Source of the DNA: a virus
Reading direction: 5' to 3' (one strand)
DNA: 26,617 nucleotides
IMG/VR virus record: IMGVR_UViG_3300031631_000017
Location: 1-26,617 of that record
How positions within the stretch are numbered: the stretch's first letter is position 1; every line of letters begins with the position of its first letter. The translations under genes and the position numbers were made by a program. Under the pieces are notes generated by a model, which saw nothing but the letters and a program-made list of their open reading frames with translations, did not search any database and was not told the DNA's origin. Below, piece after piece: positions 5,520-12,909 of this stretch.

Positions 5520-6666
5520 AATACAACTGGATGAATCACAACAAAATGCAGTAGAATTCTGCAAAAATAATAAAATAGTTGCGCTTACTTCACCCGCAGG
5601 CCATGGTAAAACTTTTCTAATTGGACATATTGCCAGGGAACTTAAAAAACAAGGTGAGTCTGTTGAACTCTGTTCATTTACGGGAAGAGCATCAAGTAGA
5701 ATAACTGAGGAAACAGGATTTAAGTCAAGCACTATACACAGTATGCTACAATATAGGGGAACTCACTTTTCTAGGAATACACTTGAGGGAATATCTATTA
5801 TATGCGATGAATCTTCAATGTTATCAAGTTGCTTACTTGCTGAGATAATCAAGCGCAATCCATCAAGATTAATACTTGCCGGAGATGTAGCTCAGTTATT
5901 ACCTATAGAAGAGGGGCAACCGTTCCACGATATAATTAATTTATACCCTGAAATGGTTGCTGAACTTACAACATCACATAGGGCCAAGGAGGCAATATAT
6001 AAGGCTGCAACAGAAATAAGACACGGCCAAATTCCAAAAAACTTAAAAAGCGAAGGAGAATTATTTACATGTATTAATACTGGAAACCCACAAAAGACAC
6101 ATGATTATATTTTAAGGCTGATAAAAAGTGAGTTTCTCAATTTAGCCAACACAATAATACTATGTCCAAGAAACGGAAAACAGTGTAAGGATACAAAGGA
6201 ATTTCCACCGGCCACGATCAATAAATTAAATATTGACATAAAGAAAATTGTCAATCCAAGTGAAGATCGTATATCTGAAAACGACAAAATAATGTGTACT
6301 AAAAACTTGTCGGAAGATAATTTATTCAATGGCACGTTAGGAACTGCCGTAATTAACGATGGAGTTTTTAATTTTCTGAAAGATGATGGGGTTATGGTCC
6401 CGTTATCCAAAGCGAAAATAAAACACATTCAGCTAGCCTACTGCATAACTACTCACAAGTTTCAGGGATCTCAGTCAGATAATATAATTTTTGTATGCCT
6501 GGAAAGAGATAGCTATTCACTATTAAACAGGCCTATGATTTACACGGCAATAACCAGAGCAAAAAAGAAATGTATTGTTATTGGCGAAATGCAAGCAATG
6601 AAAAGAGCAATAAATATTGTACCAAAAAAAAGAACTGTATTGCAGAAATTAAGTGAGGATAATTGA
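5509..6666 (+). CDS. RecD2-like SF1B helicase, ATPase half
   Basis: The 385-residue protein contains the RecD-type helicase motifs in order: motif I SPAGHGKT with K34, motif Ia SFTGRAS, motif II DESSM at 100-104, motif III LAGDVAQLLP, then the UvrD-like C-terminal motif V (THKFQGSQSDN) and motif VI (YTAITRAKK). The first Gly of Walker A is replaced by Ser. It would move 5'-3' on single strands. SD AAGGAG lies before the ATG inside the previous gene. The amino-terminal domains normally fused to this part of RecD2 are encoded by the preceding gene. Its stop overlaps the next ATG by one base. Confidence 0.86.
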   Translation: MQDEIQLDESQQNAVEFCKNNKIVALTSPAGHGKTFLIGHIARELKKQGESVELCSFTGRASSRITEETGFKSSTIHSMLQYRGTHFSRNTLEGISIICDESSMLSSCLLAEIIKRNPSRLILAGDVAQLLPIEEGQPFHDIINLYPEMVAELTTSHRAKEAIYKAATEIRHGQIPKNLKSEGELFTCINTGNPQKTHDYILRLIKSEFLNLANTIILCPRNGKQCKDTKEFPPATINKLNIDIKKIVNPSEDRISENDKIMCTKNLSEDNLFNGTLGTAVINDGVFNFLKDDGVMVPLSKAKIKHIQLAYCITTHKFQGSQSDNIIFVCLERDSYSLLNRPMIYTAITRAKKKCIVIGEMQAMKRAINIVPKKRTVLQKLSEDN

Positions 6667-8984
6667 TGAATTTTTACTCATATAAAGAAATAAAGGAAAT
6701 TGGCAATTGTTTAAATTTTATTAAAATATTAGGTATTAATCCTGTATCAGGTAATTCTTTTAATATACCTTGGAGAAGTGGAAGTGATTCAGGAGCATTA
6801 AGTATAAATGAAAAAGGTTGGACGGATTTTGTTACAGACGAAAAAGGTTCAATAATTGATTTATGTGCAAAAATTAAGTTTGGTGGAGACATTATCCAAT
6901 CTCAGGAATTTTTAGGACAACACTATAATTTAAAACCAGTAAACATAAAAAGAAAAGCCGTAAAACAGCAAACACGATTTCAATCGTTATTAGATAAAGA
7001 CTACAAAGTTATCAGTCAGTACGATTACAAAAAGGACGGAAAATGTGTTCATTCAGTTGTCAGAATGGAACATAAAACATTAAAAAAAGAATTTGTGCAG
7101 CGAACACCTGACGGATGGGGAATTAAAGACATTGAACCTATTCTGTTTAATTATGATCAGATAGCAGAATCAAACTACGTTATTATTGTTGAAGGAGAAA
7201 AAGATGCAGAAAAAATAATAAGTATTGGACTTGTTGCAACGACTGTATGCGGTGGATCTAAGAAATGGCGCAAAGAATACAACGAAGTTCTGCGGAAAAA
7301 GGATGTTGTCATACTGCCAGACAACGATAATCCCGGCAACGAACACGCTTTATTGATTACGCAAGAATTAAATGGCATTGCTGAAAGTGTAAAAATTGTT
7401 AAAACAAGCGATAAACCTAAAGGAGATGTTTCCGATTATTTAATGGACCATTCAAAAGATGAGTTGATAGAATTAATCAAAAATACTCCAAAACTTACTA
7501 ACGAATCAACTGAACTATACACAAAAGAAGTAGCAAAAAAAGCAAACCAATACGATTTCAGCAATTACATTACAATTAAAGAAACAGATGATAACGGAAA
7601 GACAAAAGATAAAAAAATAGCAAAAACATTAAATCAATTAATAAAAGAAGTCCGCAATAGATTTTTAGGTTTTCCGAAATTGATCGGTGAGGAATTATTC
7701 GATTATAATAAAGATACCAAAAAGATACAATATATATATAATGTATCGGAGTTATTCGCATGGATGCAGTCAAAAAGCAATAAATGTACAGACTGGGCGA
7801 AGTTTGATAGTGCTGTTTCAAAGTCAGAGTTATTCAGTGCGTTAAAATCTGACTCTGAAAAATTTGAGGGATTTTCATATGTTCCTGATCTTCCACCACA
7901 ACCATACATATATTATCTACCAGTAGTCCTTCCTCCGCCTCATCCTGAACATAGATATTTTGAAGATTTTATGTTACATTTTAATCCAGCAACTACAGAA
8001 GATTTAGTGATGCTGAAAACTCTGTTTGCTGCTCCGTTATGTTCTAATGCTTCAAAACCACTATGGATTATTGACTCATCAAAAGCGCAGGAGTCTGGAA
8101 AATCAACAATAGCGTATATGTTAGCTGAATTGTATGGATTAACACTGGAATCGAAATCAGTTTTATCAATAGATTTTGAAGATATCCGTAATAATGAAAG
8201 TGAATTAAAAAAACGATTAGTTTCAAATTCTGCAAGTCAAAAACGGATAGTACTAATTGATAATGTAGAGGGTGTTTTTAAAAGTCCTTTTCTTGCAGGA
8301 CTAACAACAGCTAACACTATTTCGGGTCGTCCAGTATATGGCAGAGGGGAAACGACAATAAGAAATAGATTCAATTATATTATTACTGCTAATAGTGCAA
8401 TGCTTGACACAGACCTTATAAGCAGATCATATTTTATCAATCTTGCATCATCAGAGAAAAGCAAATATTGGAAATCTACTGTATTAAAAGATATTCAGAA
8501 AAATAGATTCAACATACTTTCAGACATCCAAGACATAATAAAAAATAATACAACAGAATATCCAACAGCAACAAGATTTCCTGAATTTGAGTCAACTGTA
8601 TTAGCTCCAATGTGTGATAATTTTAAACAATATAATTCTATATTTCAACATCTAATGGATAAGAAATCAGAAGCTGATTATAGCTCTGACCAGTGTAATA
8701 TCATTGAAGATAAGATTATGACAGAACTAAGATTATTAGGATTAAGACCTGGTAGCAAAAATATATTTATTCGTTCACCAGTTTTTAATTTATGGTTTCC
8801 ACATTTTAAAACATATCCTACACAAATTATAAAAAATCATATTAAAAAAGATAAATTTGTTTATTTATCTGATAAAAGAATCAAGGATAATTATAGTCGC
8901 AGGGGATTGTTTTGGAATGCTAATAATGATGATGAAGGGTACATAATAATTGACATAAAAGGTGAAAAAATAGCCTTAATTTGA
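6666..8984 (+). CDS. TOPRIM primase / ATPase (helicase-like) fusion
   Basis: The 772-residue protein has three parts. Residues 1-75 resemble the CHC2-type primase front (FNIPWRSG, GALSINEKGWTDFVTDEKGSIIDL) but without the zinc Cys/His set. Residues about 170-270 are a TOPRIM domain: IIVEGEKD with E176 and ILPDNDNPG with D219 and D221, the metal ligands for primer synthesis. Residues about 395-620 are a P-loop ATPase: QESGKST with K479, Walker B VLIDNVE with D532, and YIITANSAMLDTDLISRS as sensor and arginine region, resembling SF3/AAA+ virus helicases. The ATG at 6666 is preferred over TTG at 6663. It probably primes and opens the phage replication fork; the iteron region lies immediately downstream. 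Confidence 0.82.
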   Translation: MNFYSYKEIKEIGNCLNFIKILGINPVSGNSFNIPWRSGSDSGALSINEKGWTDFVTDEKGSIIDLCAKIKFGGDIIQSQEFLGQHYNLKPVNIKRKAVKQQTRFQSLLDKDYKVISQYDYKKDGKCVHSVVRMEHKTLKKEFVQRTPDGWGIKDIEPILFNYDQIAESNYVIIVEGEKDAEKIISIGLVATTVCGGSKKWRKEYNEVLRKKDVVILPDNDNPGNEHALLITQELNGIAESVKIVKTSDKPKGDVSDYLMDHSKDELIELIKNTPKLTNESTELYTKEVAKKANQYDFSNYITIKETDDNGKTKDKKIAKTLNQLIKEVRNRFLGFPKLIGEELFDYNKDTKKIQYIYNVSELFAWMQSKSNKCTDWAKFDSAVSKSELFSALKSDSEKFEGFSYVPDLPPQPYIYYLPVVLPPPHPEHRYFEDFMLHFNPATTEDLVMLKTLFAAPLCSNASKPLWIIDSSKAQESGKSTIAYMLAELYGLTLESKSVLSIDFEDIRNNESELKKRLVSNSASQKRIVLIDNVEGVFKSPFLAGLTTANTISGRPVYGRGETTIRNRFNYIITANSAMLDTDLISRSYFINLASSEKSKYWKSTVLKDIQKNRFNILSDIQDIIKNNTTEYPTATRFPEFESTVLAPMCDNFKQYNSIFQHLMDKKSEADYSSDQCNIIEDKIMTELRLLGLRPGSKNIFIRSPVFNLWFPHFKTYPTQIIKNHIKKDKFVYLSDKRIKDNYSRRGLFWNANNDDEGYIIIDIKGEKIALI

Positions 8985-9001
8985 TATGGATAAAATAAGA
9001 A

Positions 9002-9260
9002 GATGTGGCAAAAAACTAAAGAAAAGTACCTAAAAAACAAAAAACAAATGTTGGGAAAAGATGTGGCAATGTGTCAAAAAGTAAAAAGATGTGTCTTGTG
9101 TCAATTATGTGTCATATATAAGTCTTTAATAGTTATCTCTTTTTACACATTGCCACATTTGCCACATATATTTAAACATTGGATATAGTAATAATAAATA
9201 TAGTAAAAATGGTATATATATAAAGTCCTATGGGGGGTATATAGGGGAAGAGGTGGCAAG
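9002..9260. other. Iteron-rich AT-rich region, candidate replication origin
   Basis: Eight or more short repeats related to GATGTGKCAA fill this gene-free stretch. ATGTGGCAA is at 9003-9011 and 9061-9069; TGTGTCA variants start near 9070, 9090, 9097 and 9108; the inverted form TTGCCACAT is at 9150-9158 and again directly after at 9159-9167; GGTGGCAAG is near 9252. AT-rich DNA follows. Repeats in both orientations beside a primase/helicase gene are typical of initiator-bound origins. No known DnaA-box array is apparent. The role is inferred. Confidence 0.5.
9061..9158. repeat. Long inverted repeat within the candidate origin
   Basis: The left arm (9061-9074) and right arm (9145-9158) are perfect 14-bp complements. 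After one unpaired C (9075) the pairing continues for six more base pairs (9076-9081 with 9139-9144). The loop of 57 bases holds three of the TGTGTC-type repeats. It could extrude as a cruciform or fold in RNA. No T-run follows, so it is not a plain terminator. Confidence 0.85.
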
Positions 9261-9303
9261 TGACTATTAAAATTAATATATAATAATTATCGGAGGTTCT
9301 AAA

Positions 9304-9422
9304 ATGCCAAGAATTAAATATTCAAAAATGTTCTACCTGATGAGCCAGGACTTGACAAAAATGAATATGAACAACATCCGAACGTAATAAGAAAAGTAAG
9401 ACCTAGAAGGGTGGAGGAATGA
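9304..9422 (+). CDS. Small basic protein read through an apparent -1 frameshift
   Basis: An ATG at 9304 with a good SD (CGGAGG) opens a frame that ends early at 9387 (27 residues). If the ribosome slips back one base in the A5 run at 9324-9328, translation instead enters a frame of protein-like composition and ends at 9422, giving 39 residues (MPRIKYSK, then NVLPDEPGLDKNEYEQHPNV and a basic tail). That second stop overlaps the next start codon as ATGA, exactly like the other junctions in this gene row, while the short frame leaves a 31-base gap. The second frame has no start of its own after its upstream stop. The cause may be a base lost from the A run, a natural decay, or programmed slippage. 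Confidence 0.5.
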
Positions 9423-9754
9423 AACGAATCTACTACATAGCAGGACCAATGACAGGAATACCAAACTACAACAGAACTGCCTTTTATCGGGCAGAACTAG
9501 ACCTTAAGCGAAGATTTAGCGATAGTGTGATACTTAACCCAGCTATTCATCCAGATGGATTAGAACACGCTGAATACATGATGCTGTGCCGTCCAATGGT
9601 TGAGATCGCAACTCATCTGTACATGCTGCGAGGATGGGAGAATTCAAAAGGGGCAAATATAGAGTATCGATGGGCATTAAATTATAATAAAGTAATCGAG
9701 CAAGAAACAGGAAAATTAAGCGATTCCAACGGCCTGACAGCAATATTAACGTAA
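9419..9754 (+). CDS. DUF4406 protein (deoxyribosyltransferase-like fold)
   Basis: The 111-residue protein has the DUF4406 pattern: YIAGPMTGIPNYNRTAF at the N-terminus, LNPAIHPDGLEHAEYM in the middle, then CRPMVEIATHLYMLRGWENSKGA and a final helix with E and A. The fold resembles nucleoside 2-deoxyribosyltransferases, and the GPMTG and GxxxSxGAxxE parts line the presumed nucleotide pocket. The substrate is not known; phage members are often near replication or accessory genes. GGAGG lies five bases before the ATG. The start overlaps the stop of the frameshifted gene upstream. A role in nucleotide or NAD metabolism is inferred only from the fold. Confidence 0.85.
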   Translation: MKRIYYIAGPMTGIPNYNRTAFYRAELDLKRRFSDSVILNPAIHPDGLEHAEYMMLCRPMVEIATHLYMLRGWENSKGANIEYRWALNYNKVIEQETGKLSDSNGLTAILT

Positions 9755-9813
9755 AAGACGTGTAAAGATACTAACCAGCTCTCAGGAGCTTTAAAATTAA
9801 AGGAAATTGAAAG

Positions 9814-9975
9814 ATGAATACAAAGATTACAATCAGTTGGGATGTACCAGAGTGCAATAATTGTGGAGTGCAAGGTGATTTAATAATCGATATGAGCGAT
9901 TCAGATATCAGACATGTTTGGTGCAAAGAGTGCGGCACAAGATTAGATCCAAGAAGCGAAAGGGAATCAACATGA
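9814..9975 (+). CDS. Small zinc-ribbon protein
   Basis: The 53-residue protein has CNNCG at residues 14-18 and CKECG at 37-41, a canonical zinc ribbon with two CxxCG knuckles. AAAGGA lies about 11 bases upstream of the ATG. A small hairpin (agctc/gagct) sits between the DUF4406 stop and the SD. Its stop overlaps the next start as ATGA. Ribbons of this size often bind nucleic acid; function unknown. Confidence 0.68.
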   Translation: MNTKITISWDVPECNNCGVQGDLIIDMSDSDIRHVWCKECGTRLDPRSEREST

Positions 9976-10136
9976 ACAAACGAAACACAAAAAGAGTAAA
10001 AGACCACTGCGCATCACAGGCAAAATGTAGAGACTGCATCCTGGATAATTATTGCAGAGAAGGAGTCCTAAAGTTTAAGGACATGAAAAAACCTCGTCAC
10101 ATAGACCTTAAGAATCTACCGAAGGTGACTAAATGA
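9972..10136 (+). CDS. Small Cys-rich basic protein
   Basis: The 54-residue protein has CASQAKCRDCILDNYC between residues 13 and 28, four Cys in a short span, within an otherwise Lys/Arg-rich chain. The start was set at 9972 because it gives an ATGA overlap with the previous gene; the longer frame upstream lies inside that gene. GGGAA lies just before. Stop and next start overlap as ATGA. A zinc-bound nucleic-acid-binding protein is possible. Confidence 0.62.
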   Translation: MNKRNTKRVKDHCASQAKCRDCILDNYCREGVLKFKDMKKPRHIDLKNLPKVTK

Positions 10137-10318
10137 AAACATTCAACAAACTATCAGTGCCGGAAGTCGATAAAAATATATTTGAAGTAGAGGTTCAGGA
10201 AATGATGTGCGAAATAGTGATATCAGAAGAAGATTGCACAGGTTTAGAATGTGACTATTGCATCTATTTTTACCGTAATCTTGAAGAATTTAAAAAGTGG
10301 TTAAAGGAGTCGAAATGA
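10133..10318 (+). CDS. Hypothetical acidic Cys-containing protein
   Basis: The 61-residue protein is acidic (Glu-rich) with four Cys (residues about 26, 35, 40 and 43, the last two as CDYC). The C-terminal YFYRNLEEFKKWLKES is a likely helix. It is joined to both neighbours by ATGA overlaps. No family is recognised; the Cys pattern suggests a metal site but is not diagnostic. Confidence 0.6.
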   Translation: MKTFNKLSVPEVDKNIFEVEVQEMMCEIVISEEDCTGLECDYCIYFYRNLEEFKKWLKESK

Positions 10319-10467
10319 CCGACATTAAAAAAAATTATGTGTGTCCATCCTGCGAGACAGAGACTTACCATTTGATATGCCGGGAGTGTAGAAAGCAAGG
10401 CAAAATGATTCCAACGTTCAGCAAGCAGCATTATTATCAGTCAATAGAAAGGATCAGGAGAGTATGA
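10315..10467 (+). CDS. Small zinc-ribbon protein
   Basis: The 50-residue protein has CPSC at residues 10-13 and CREC at 23-26, followed by a basic tail (IERIRRV). AAAGGAG lies 5-10 bases upstream in the previous gene and its ATG overlaps that gene's stop. Its stop again overlaps the next start. Another member of the Cys-pair mini-protein group of this phage; role unknown. Confidence 0.65.
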   Translation: MTDIKKNYVCPSCETETYHLICRECRKQGKMIPTFSKQHYYQSIERIRRV

Positions 10468-10799
10468 ATGAACGATTTCAACACATGGGTGAGGGCCTAT
10501 CAAGACCATCATCAACAGCACATATGAGAAAGGGAATGATAGCACCGAGATCTACATCAATCCCTGAGGAAGACCATCGAGAAATGATATATCTTAGGAA
10601 TATCCTCGGGGAAAAAGCCAAATTGATAGCAAAACATTACGGTTTACACATAGGCAGGATATATGATATAACGACAGGTGGAAGGCTTAGACCATATCTG
10701 CATAAAGACCCTGAATATAAAGAACTCAAAGAGGAAATGGAATCAATCGGATTTCCTGCGAAATGGGAAAATATGAAACTAAAATTGGAGGATTGGTAA
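10464..10799 (+). CDS. Hypothetical protein with possible HTH
   Basis: The 111-residue protein has a polar, Arg/Ser-rich first 35 residues and then a helical part. Residues about 47-70 (LGEKAKLIAKHYGLHIGRIYDI) could form a helix-turn-helix in which IAKHYGLHIGRIYDI is the recognition unit, like the 'which-codes-to-bind' HTH of small phage regulators. The end is acidic and Trp-containing. AGGAG precedes the start, which overlaps the previous stop as ATGA. No named family is recognised, so DNA binding is a guess from the pattern. Confidence 0.55.
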   Translation: MNERFQHMGEGLSRPSSTAHMRKGMIAPRSTSIPEEDHREMIYLRNILGEKAKLIAKHYGLHIGRIYDITTGGRLRPYLHKDPEYKELKEEMESIGFPAKWENMKLKLEDW

Positions 10800-10800
10800 T

Positions 10801-10953
10801 ATGAAAAAATACAGGGTTGTAAAGACAGATGATGGAAAAGAAACTTACGCAACAGGTGTTATAGACCTATTTCAAGCGGAGAAGGTCCTTGAATACTTGG
10901 GGCAGTATGTCAGAACAGTAACATACAAAATAGTGGAGGCAAAATATTTATGA
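10801..10953 (+). CDS. Hypothetical small protein
   Basis: The 50-residue protein begins MKKYRVVKTDDGKETYATG, an alternating pattern suggesting two beta strands, and continues with a helix (LFQAEKVLEYLGQ) and a final strand (TVTYKIVEAKYL). This beta-beta-alpha-beta layout is compact and protein-like, but no family is recognised. GGAGG lies 8 bases before the start. Stop and next start overlap as ATGA. Confidence 0.58.
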   Translation: MKKYRVVKTDDGKETYATGVIDLFQAEKVLEYLGQYVRTVTYKIVEAKYL

Positions 10954-11147
10954 AACCAAGTGTAACACATGTATGGGATAACCTAGATGAGATAATAGAT
11001 CAGCAGATAAAACGTATCAAAGTGTTAGAGAGAGCCTTAGAAGATCTACATAAAGAGTTTCTGTCTTCAAGTATTGTTTTTTATGACAGAGGACTCGAAA
11101 AGAGGATTAAAAAAGCTGAACAGGAGATAGAAAATGAAAAAGTATAA
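10950..11147 (+). CDS. Small coiled-coil protein, IKVLERAL type
   Basis: The 65-residue protein is almost all helix, with heptad-like spacing around IIDQQIKRIKVLERALEDLHKEF and again near KRIKKAEQEIENEK. The segment IKVLERALE recurs in the protein at 11545-11982, with clear DNA similarity, so the two share an origin. GGAGG lies upstream in the preceding gene. The next gene starts 14 bases before its stop and borrows GGAG from its codons as SD. Function unknown; it may be a small oligomerising partner. Confidence 0.62.
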   Translation: MKPSVTHVWDNLDEIIDQQIKRIKVLERALEDLHKEFLSSSIVFYDRGLEKRIKKAEQEIENEKV

Positions 11148-11403
11148 TAAAAGGTTATGGCTAAATGATGATTTAAGTTCTTATACTGGCTCAGTGGCGG
11201 CGTATTCAGGGAAAGTAAATTGGGGTGGGGAAAAAAGAAAAGCTAGTTTTTTAGAAATAGCTGATTGCCAATCCAAAGTTAAGATTCATAGCGGTAAACA
11301 AAATAATGGGAAAAAATATATTAAAAAGCTAAAAAAGCTTAGAACTTTTATTGATAATTTTATAAGTTTTTTAGAAAAAAAAGAATTAGGAGATAGGCAA
11401 TGA
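11134..11403 (+). CDS. Hypothetical basic protein
   Basis: The 89-residue protein is Lys-rich with a Gly/Ser-rich front (SSYTGSVAAYSGKVNWGG) and a helical tail (IKKLKKLRTFIDNFISFLEKK). GGAG lies 7 bases before the ATG, within the preceding gene. Its stop overlaps the next start as ATGA. No family is recognised. Confidence 0.55.
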   Translation: MKKYNKRLWLNDDLSSYTGSVAAYSGKVNWGGEKRKASFLEIADCQSKVKIHSGKQNNGKKYIKKLKKLRTFIDNFISFLEKKELGDRQ

Positions 11404-11564
11404 GTGATAAAATAAAACCATTGGAAGAACATTCTATAATCAATGGAAATGGTGACTGCTGTGGAATGTATCAGCCATCAACGTTGGAAATAATGTTCAA
11501 GATCAATGAAATAATTGAGAGACTTAATGACGAGGAAATTAAAAATGAACAGAAACACCCATGA
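11400..11564 (+). CDS. Hypothetical small protein
   Basis: The 54-residue protein has a paired CC at residues 20-21 (GDCCGMYQPSTLE) and a helical C-terminal half (MFKINEIIERLNDEEIKNE). AGGAG lies upstream and the ATG overlaps the preceding stop. The following gene starts inside its end. No family is recognised. Confidence 0.52.
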   Translation: MSDKIKPLEEHSIINGNGDCCGMYQPSTLEIMFKINEIIERLNDEEIKNEQKHP

Positions 11565-11982
11565 AGAATGTCAAAAGAAAATTAGTAGGCTTTATCTAGC
11601 TAACCAAGATCTTGCTAGAGAAAATTCTAAAATCTTTAAGCTTTTAGAGCAAGCTGAAAATATCATCAGACTCCGAGAGAAGGAAAAATATCATTTGGTG
11701 AAGACTTTAGACTTAATGAAATTTTTTGGAATAGATACAGTTTCATTTATGCAATCAGCTAGAAAGGAGATAGAAAATGAAAAAATATGTTCTGTTTTTC
11801 ACACAAAAGGTGATTTGCAAAGGCTTTGTGAAGTGAAAGATGAACGTATCAAAGTCTTAGAAAGAGCATTGGAGCTCGTTGAATGTTACGATATGGATTT
11901 TAACAAAAAAACTGTTATCGCAATAGCTAAAGAGGAGATTAAAAAGGAAGAACATAACAGCTCTAAGGAGCTAAAAACGTGA
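11545..11982 (+). CDS. Coiled-coil protein, apparent fusion of two paralogous pieces
   Basis: The 145-residue protein is a long helix with heptad patterns over residues 1-50 and 90-135. Its centre reads ARKEIENEK, matching the end of the protein at 10950-11147, and about 25 residues later comes ERIKVLERAL, matching that protein's middle. At DNA level 19 identical bases (11766-11784 and 11123-11141) include a fossil SD and ATG that here lie out of frame. The gene thus looks like the end of one small coiled-coil gene joined to the start of another. The ATG at 11545 is preferred to the upstream TTG at 11515. It overlaps the previous gene by 20 bases. Function unknown. Confidence 0.6.
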   Translation: MNRNTHEECQKKISRLYLANQDLARENSKIFKLLEQAENIIRLREKEKYHLVKTLDLMKFFGIDTVSFMQSARKEIENEKICSVFHTKGDLQRLCEVKDERIKVLERALELVECYDMDFNKKTVIAIAKEEIKKEEHNSSKELKT

Positions 11983-12209
11983 AAGGCTTAAAGATGAATA
12001 ATAGACCAGTACAAACCTATACTTGGAAACGATTAGAAGATGATAATTATAGTAGTCGAGTCAAAGATGAAATTGGAACATTTCTGAGTTTTGGCTGTGA
12101 TTATATCGAGTATGAAACAGGTATAGGCAATTTTTCAACAGCTATAATCGAGCTAGATGATGGAATAGTAAGAAATATAGCGGTTGATGATATTGATTTT
12201 TTAGATTAG
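11979..12209 (+). CDS. Hypothetical acidic protein
   Basis: The 76-residue protein starts at GTG 11979, which has AAGGAG 8 bases upstream and overlaps the previous stop as GTGA; an internal ATG at 11994 is the alternative. The sequence is beta-rich and acidic at the end (AIIELDDGIVRNIAVDDIDFLD), like small SH3-like phage proteins. The SD itself lies in a small hairpin (agctc/gagct), which could modulate translation. No family is recognised. Confidence 0.58.
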   Translation: MKGLKMNNRPVQTYTWKRLEDDNYSSRVKDEIGTFLSFGCDYIEYETGIGNFSTAIIELDDGIVRNIAVDDIDFLD

Positions 12210-12238
12210 GATATTAACCATCAAACAGGAGATAGTAA

Positions 12239-12451
12239 ATGAAAATTAAAGACAAAAGATTAAAAAAGATGGTGGATGTATCAGAAGTAAATTGTCCAAT
12301 GTACAAATGTTATTGGGCCAGGCCTGACCCAGGGTCTTTCACCCAAGGTCAAGGTTATAAGTTTCGCTCTAACGAGTGGCTATGTGGAAACAGGGAAATT
12401 CGTGGTTGTCCTAATGAACCTAAACTAAGGAAGGCTACAAATGAAAAATAA
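12239..12451 (+). CDS. Small Cys-containing protein
   Basis: The 70-residue protein has four Cys (about residues 19, 24, 49 and 57: CPMYKC ... CGNREIRGC) separated by an aromatic/Gly stretch. That spacing could hold a zinc ion. AGGAG lies 7 bases before the ATG. It starts 29 bases after the previous stop, one of the few real gaps in this row. No family is recognised. Confidence 0.62.
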   Translation: MKIKDKRLKKMVDVSEVNCPMYKCYWARPDPGSFTQGQGYKFRSNEWLCGNREIRGCPNEPKLRKATNEK

Positions 12452-12468
12452 AAAAGAAAGAAACTATA

Positions 12469-12627
12469 ATGAATAGTCATTTCAGACACCTGATGCAGTG
12501 CCTAGAGTTCAACCGTAATCATCTGGATATTGATGAGATAGATCAACTGATTCAACAGCTAGAAGATATGAAAAACCCACATCCAAATAAGAGTAAACAT
12601 TACTTTAACAGAACGAGGAATCTATGA
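12469..12627 (+). CDS. Hypothetical small helical protein
   Basis: The 52-residue protein is polar and helical in the middle (DIDEIDQLIQQLEDMKN) with a basic, His/Asn-rich end. The SD is weak (AAGAAAG). Its stop overlaps the start of the membrane protein that follows as ATGA, which supports the frame. No family is recognised. Confidence 0.48.
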   Translation: MNSHFRHLMQCLEFNRNHLDIDEIDQLIQQLEDMKNPHPNKSKHYFNRTRNL

Positions 12628-12836
12628 TGATAATATTAATAATTATAATAGTGATATTGATTATAACTCAAATAGCAATATTAATGCAAAACCTCTCAAA
12701 CAAGGCAGACATTGATATGATATTCGAAGTGGCAATGAGCAGAGATTCAACGCTGAATGAACGGATAAGGAAACTAGAAGGTAAGAATCTATGCGAGTGT
12801 AAAGGGCACAACCTGATGGAGGATATCAACCATTAA
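12624..12836 (+). CDS. Small single-pass membrane protein
   Basis: The 70-residue protein begins with about 20 hydrophobic residues (MIILIIIIVILIITQIAIL), a clear transmembrane helix with few charges before it, followed by a helical tail with charged residues and a short CEC near the end. The N-terminus is probably outside or the segment is a signal anchor; orientation is not certain. GAGG precedes the ATGATG start. It could act at the host membrane, for example in exclusion or as a holin-like protein, but the accessory position gives no proof. Confidence 0.62.
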   Translation: MMIILIIIIVILIITQIAILMQNLSNKADIDMIFEVAMSRDSTLNERIRKLEGKNLCECKGHNLMEDINH

Positions 12837-12909
12837 TATACCCAATGCCAGCAACTACGTCAAGACCTGAACCACCTAAAGAAGATTAACGAATGCACAC
12901 GGAGCGAGG

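Noticed and set aside
9003-9188. + strand 61-codon frame in the iteron region
   Set aside because: No SD, starts within a repeat copy, and its sequence is explained by the iterons and the inverted repeat.
9776-9790. Hairpin agctc/gagct similar to one at 11959 before the GTG start
   Set aside because: Five-bp stems occur by chance; the 9776 copy does not cover the SD that is used.
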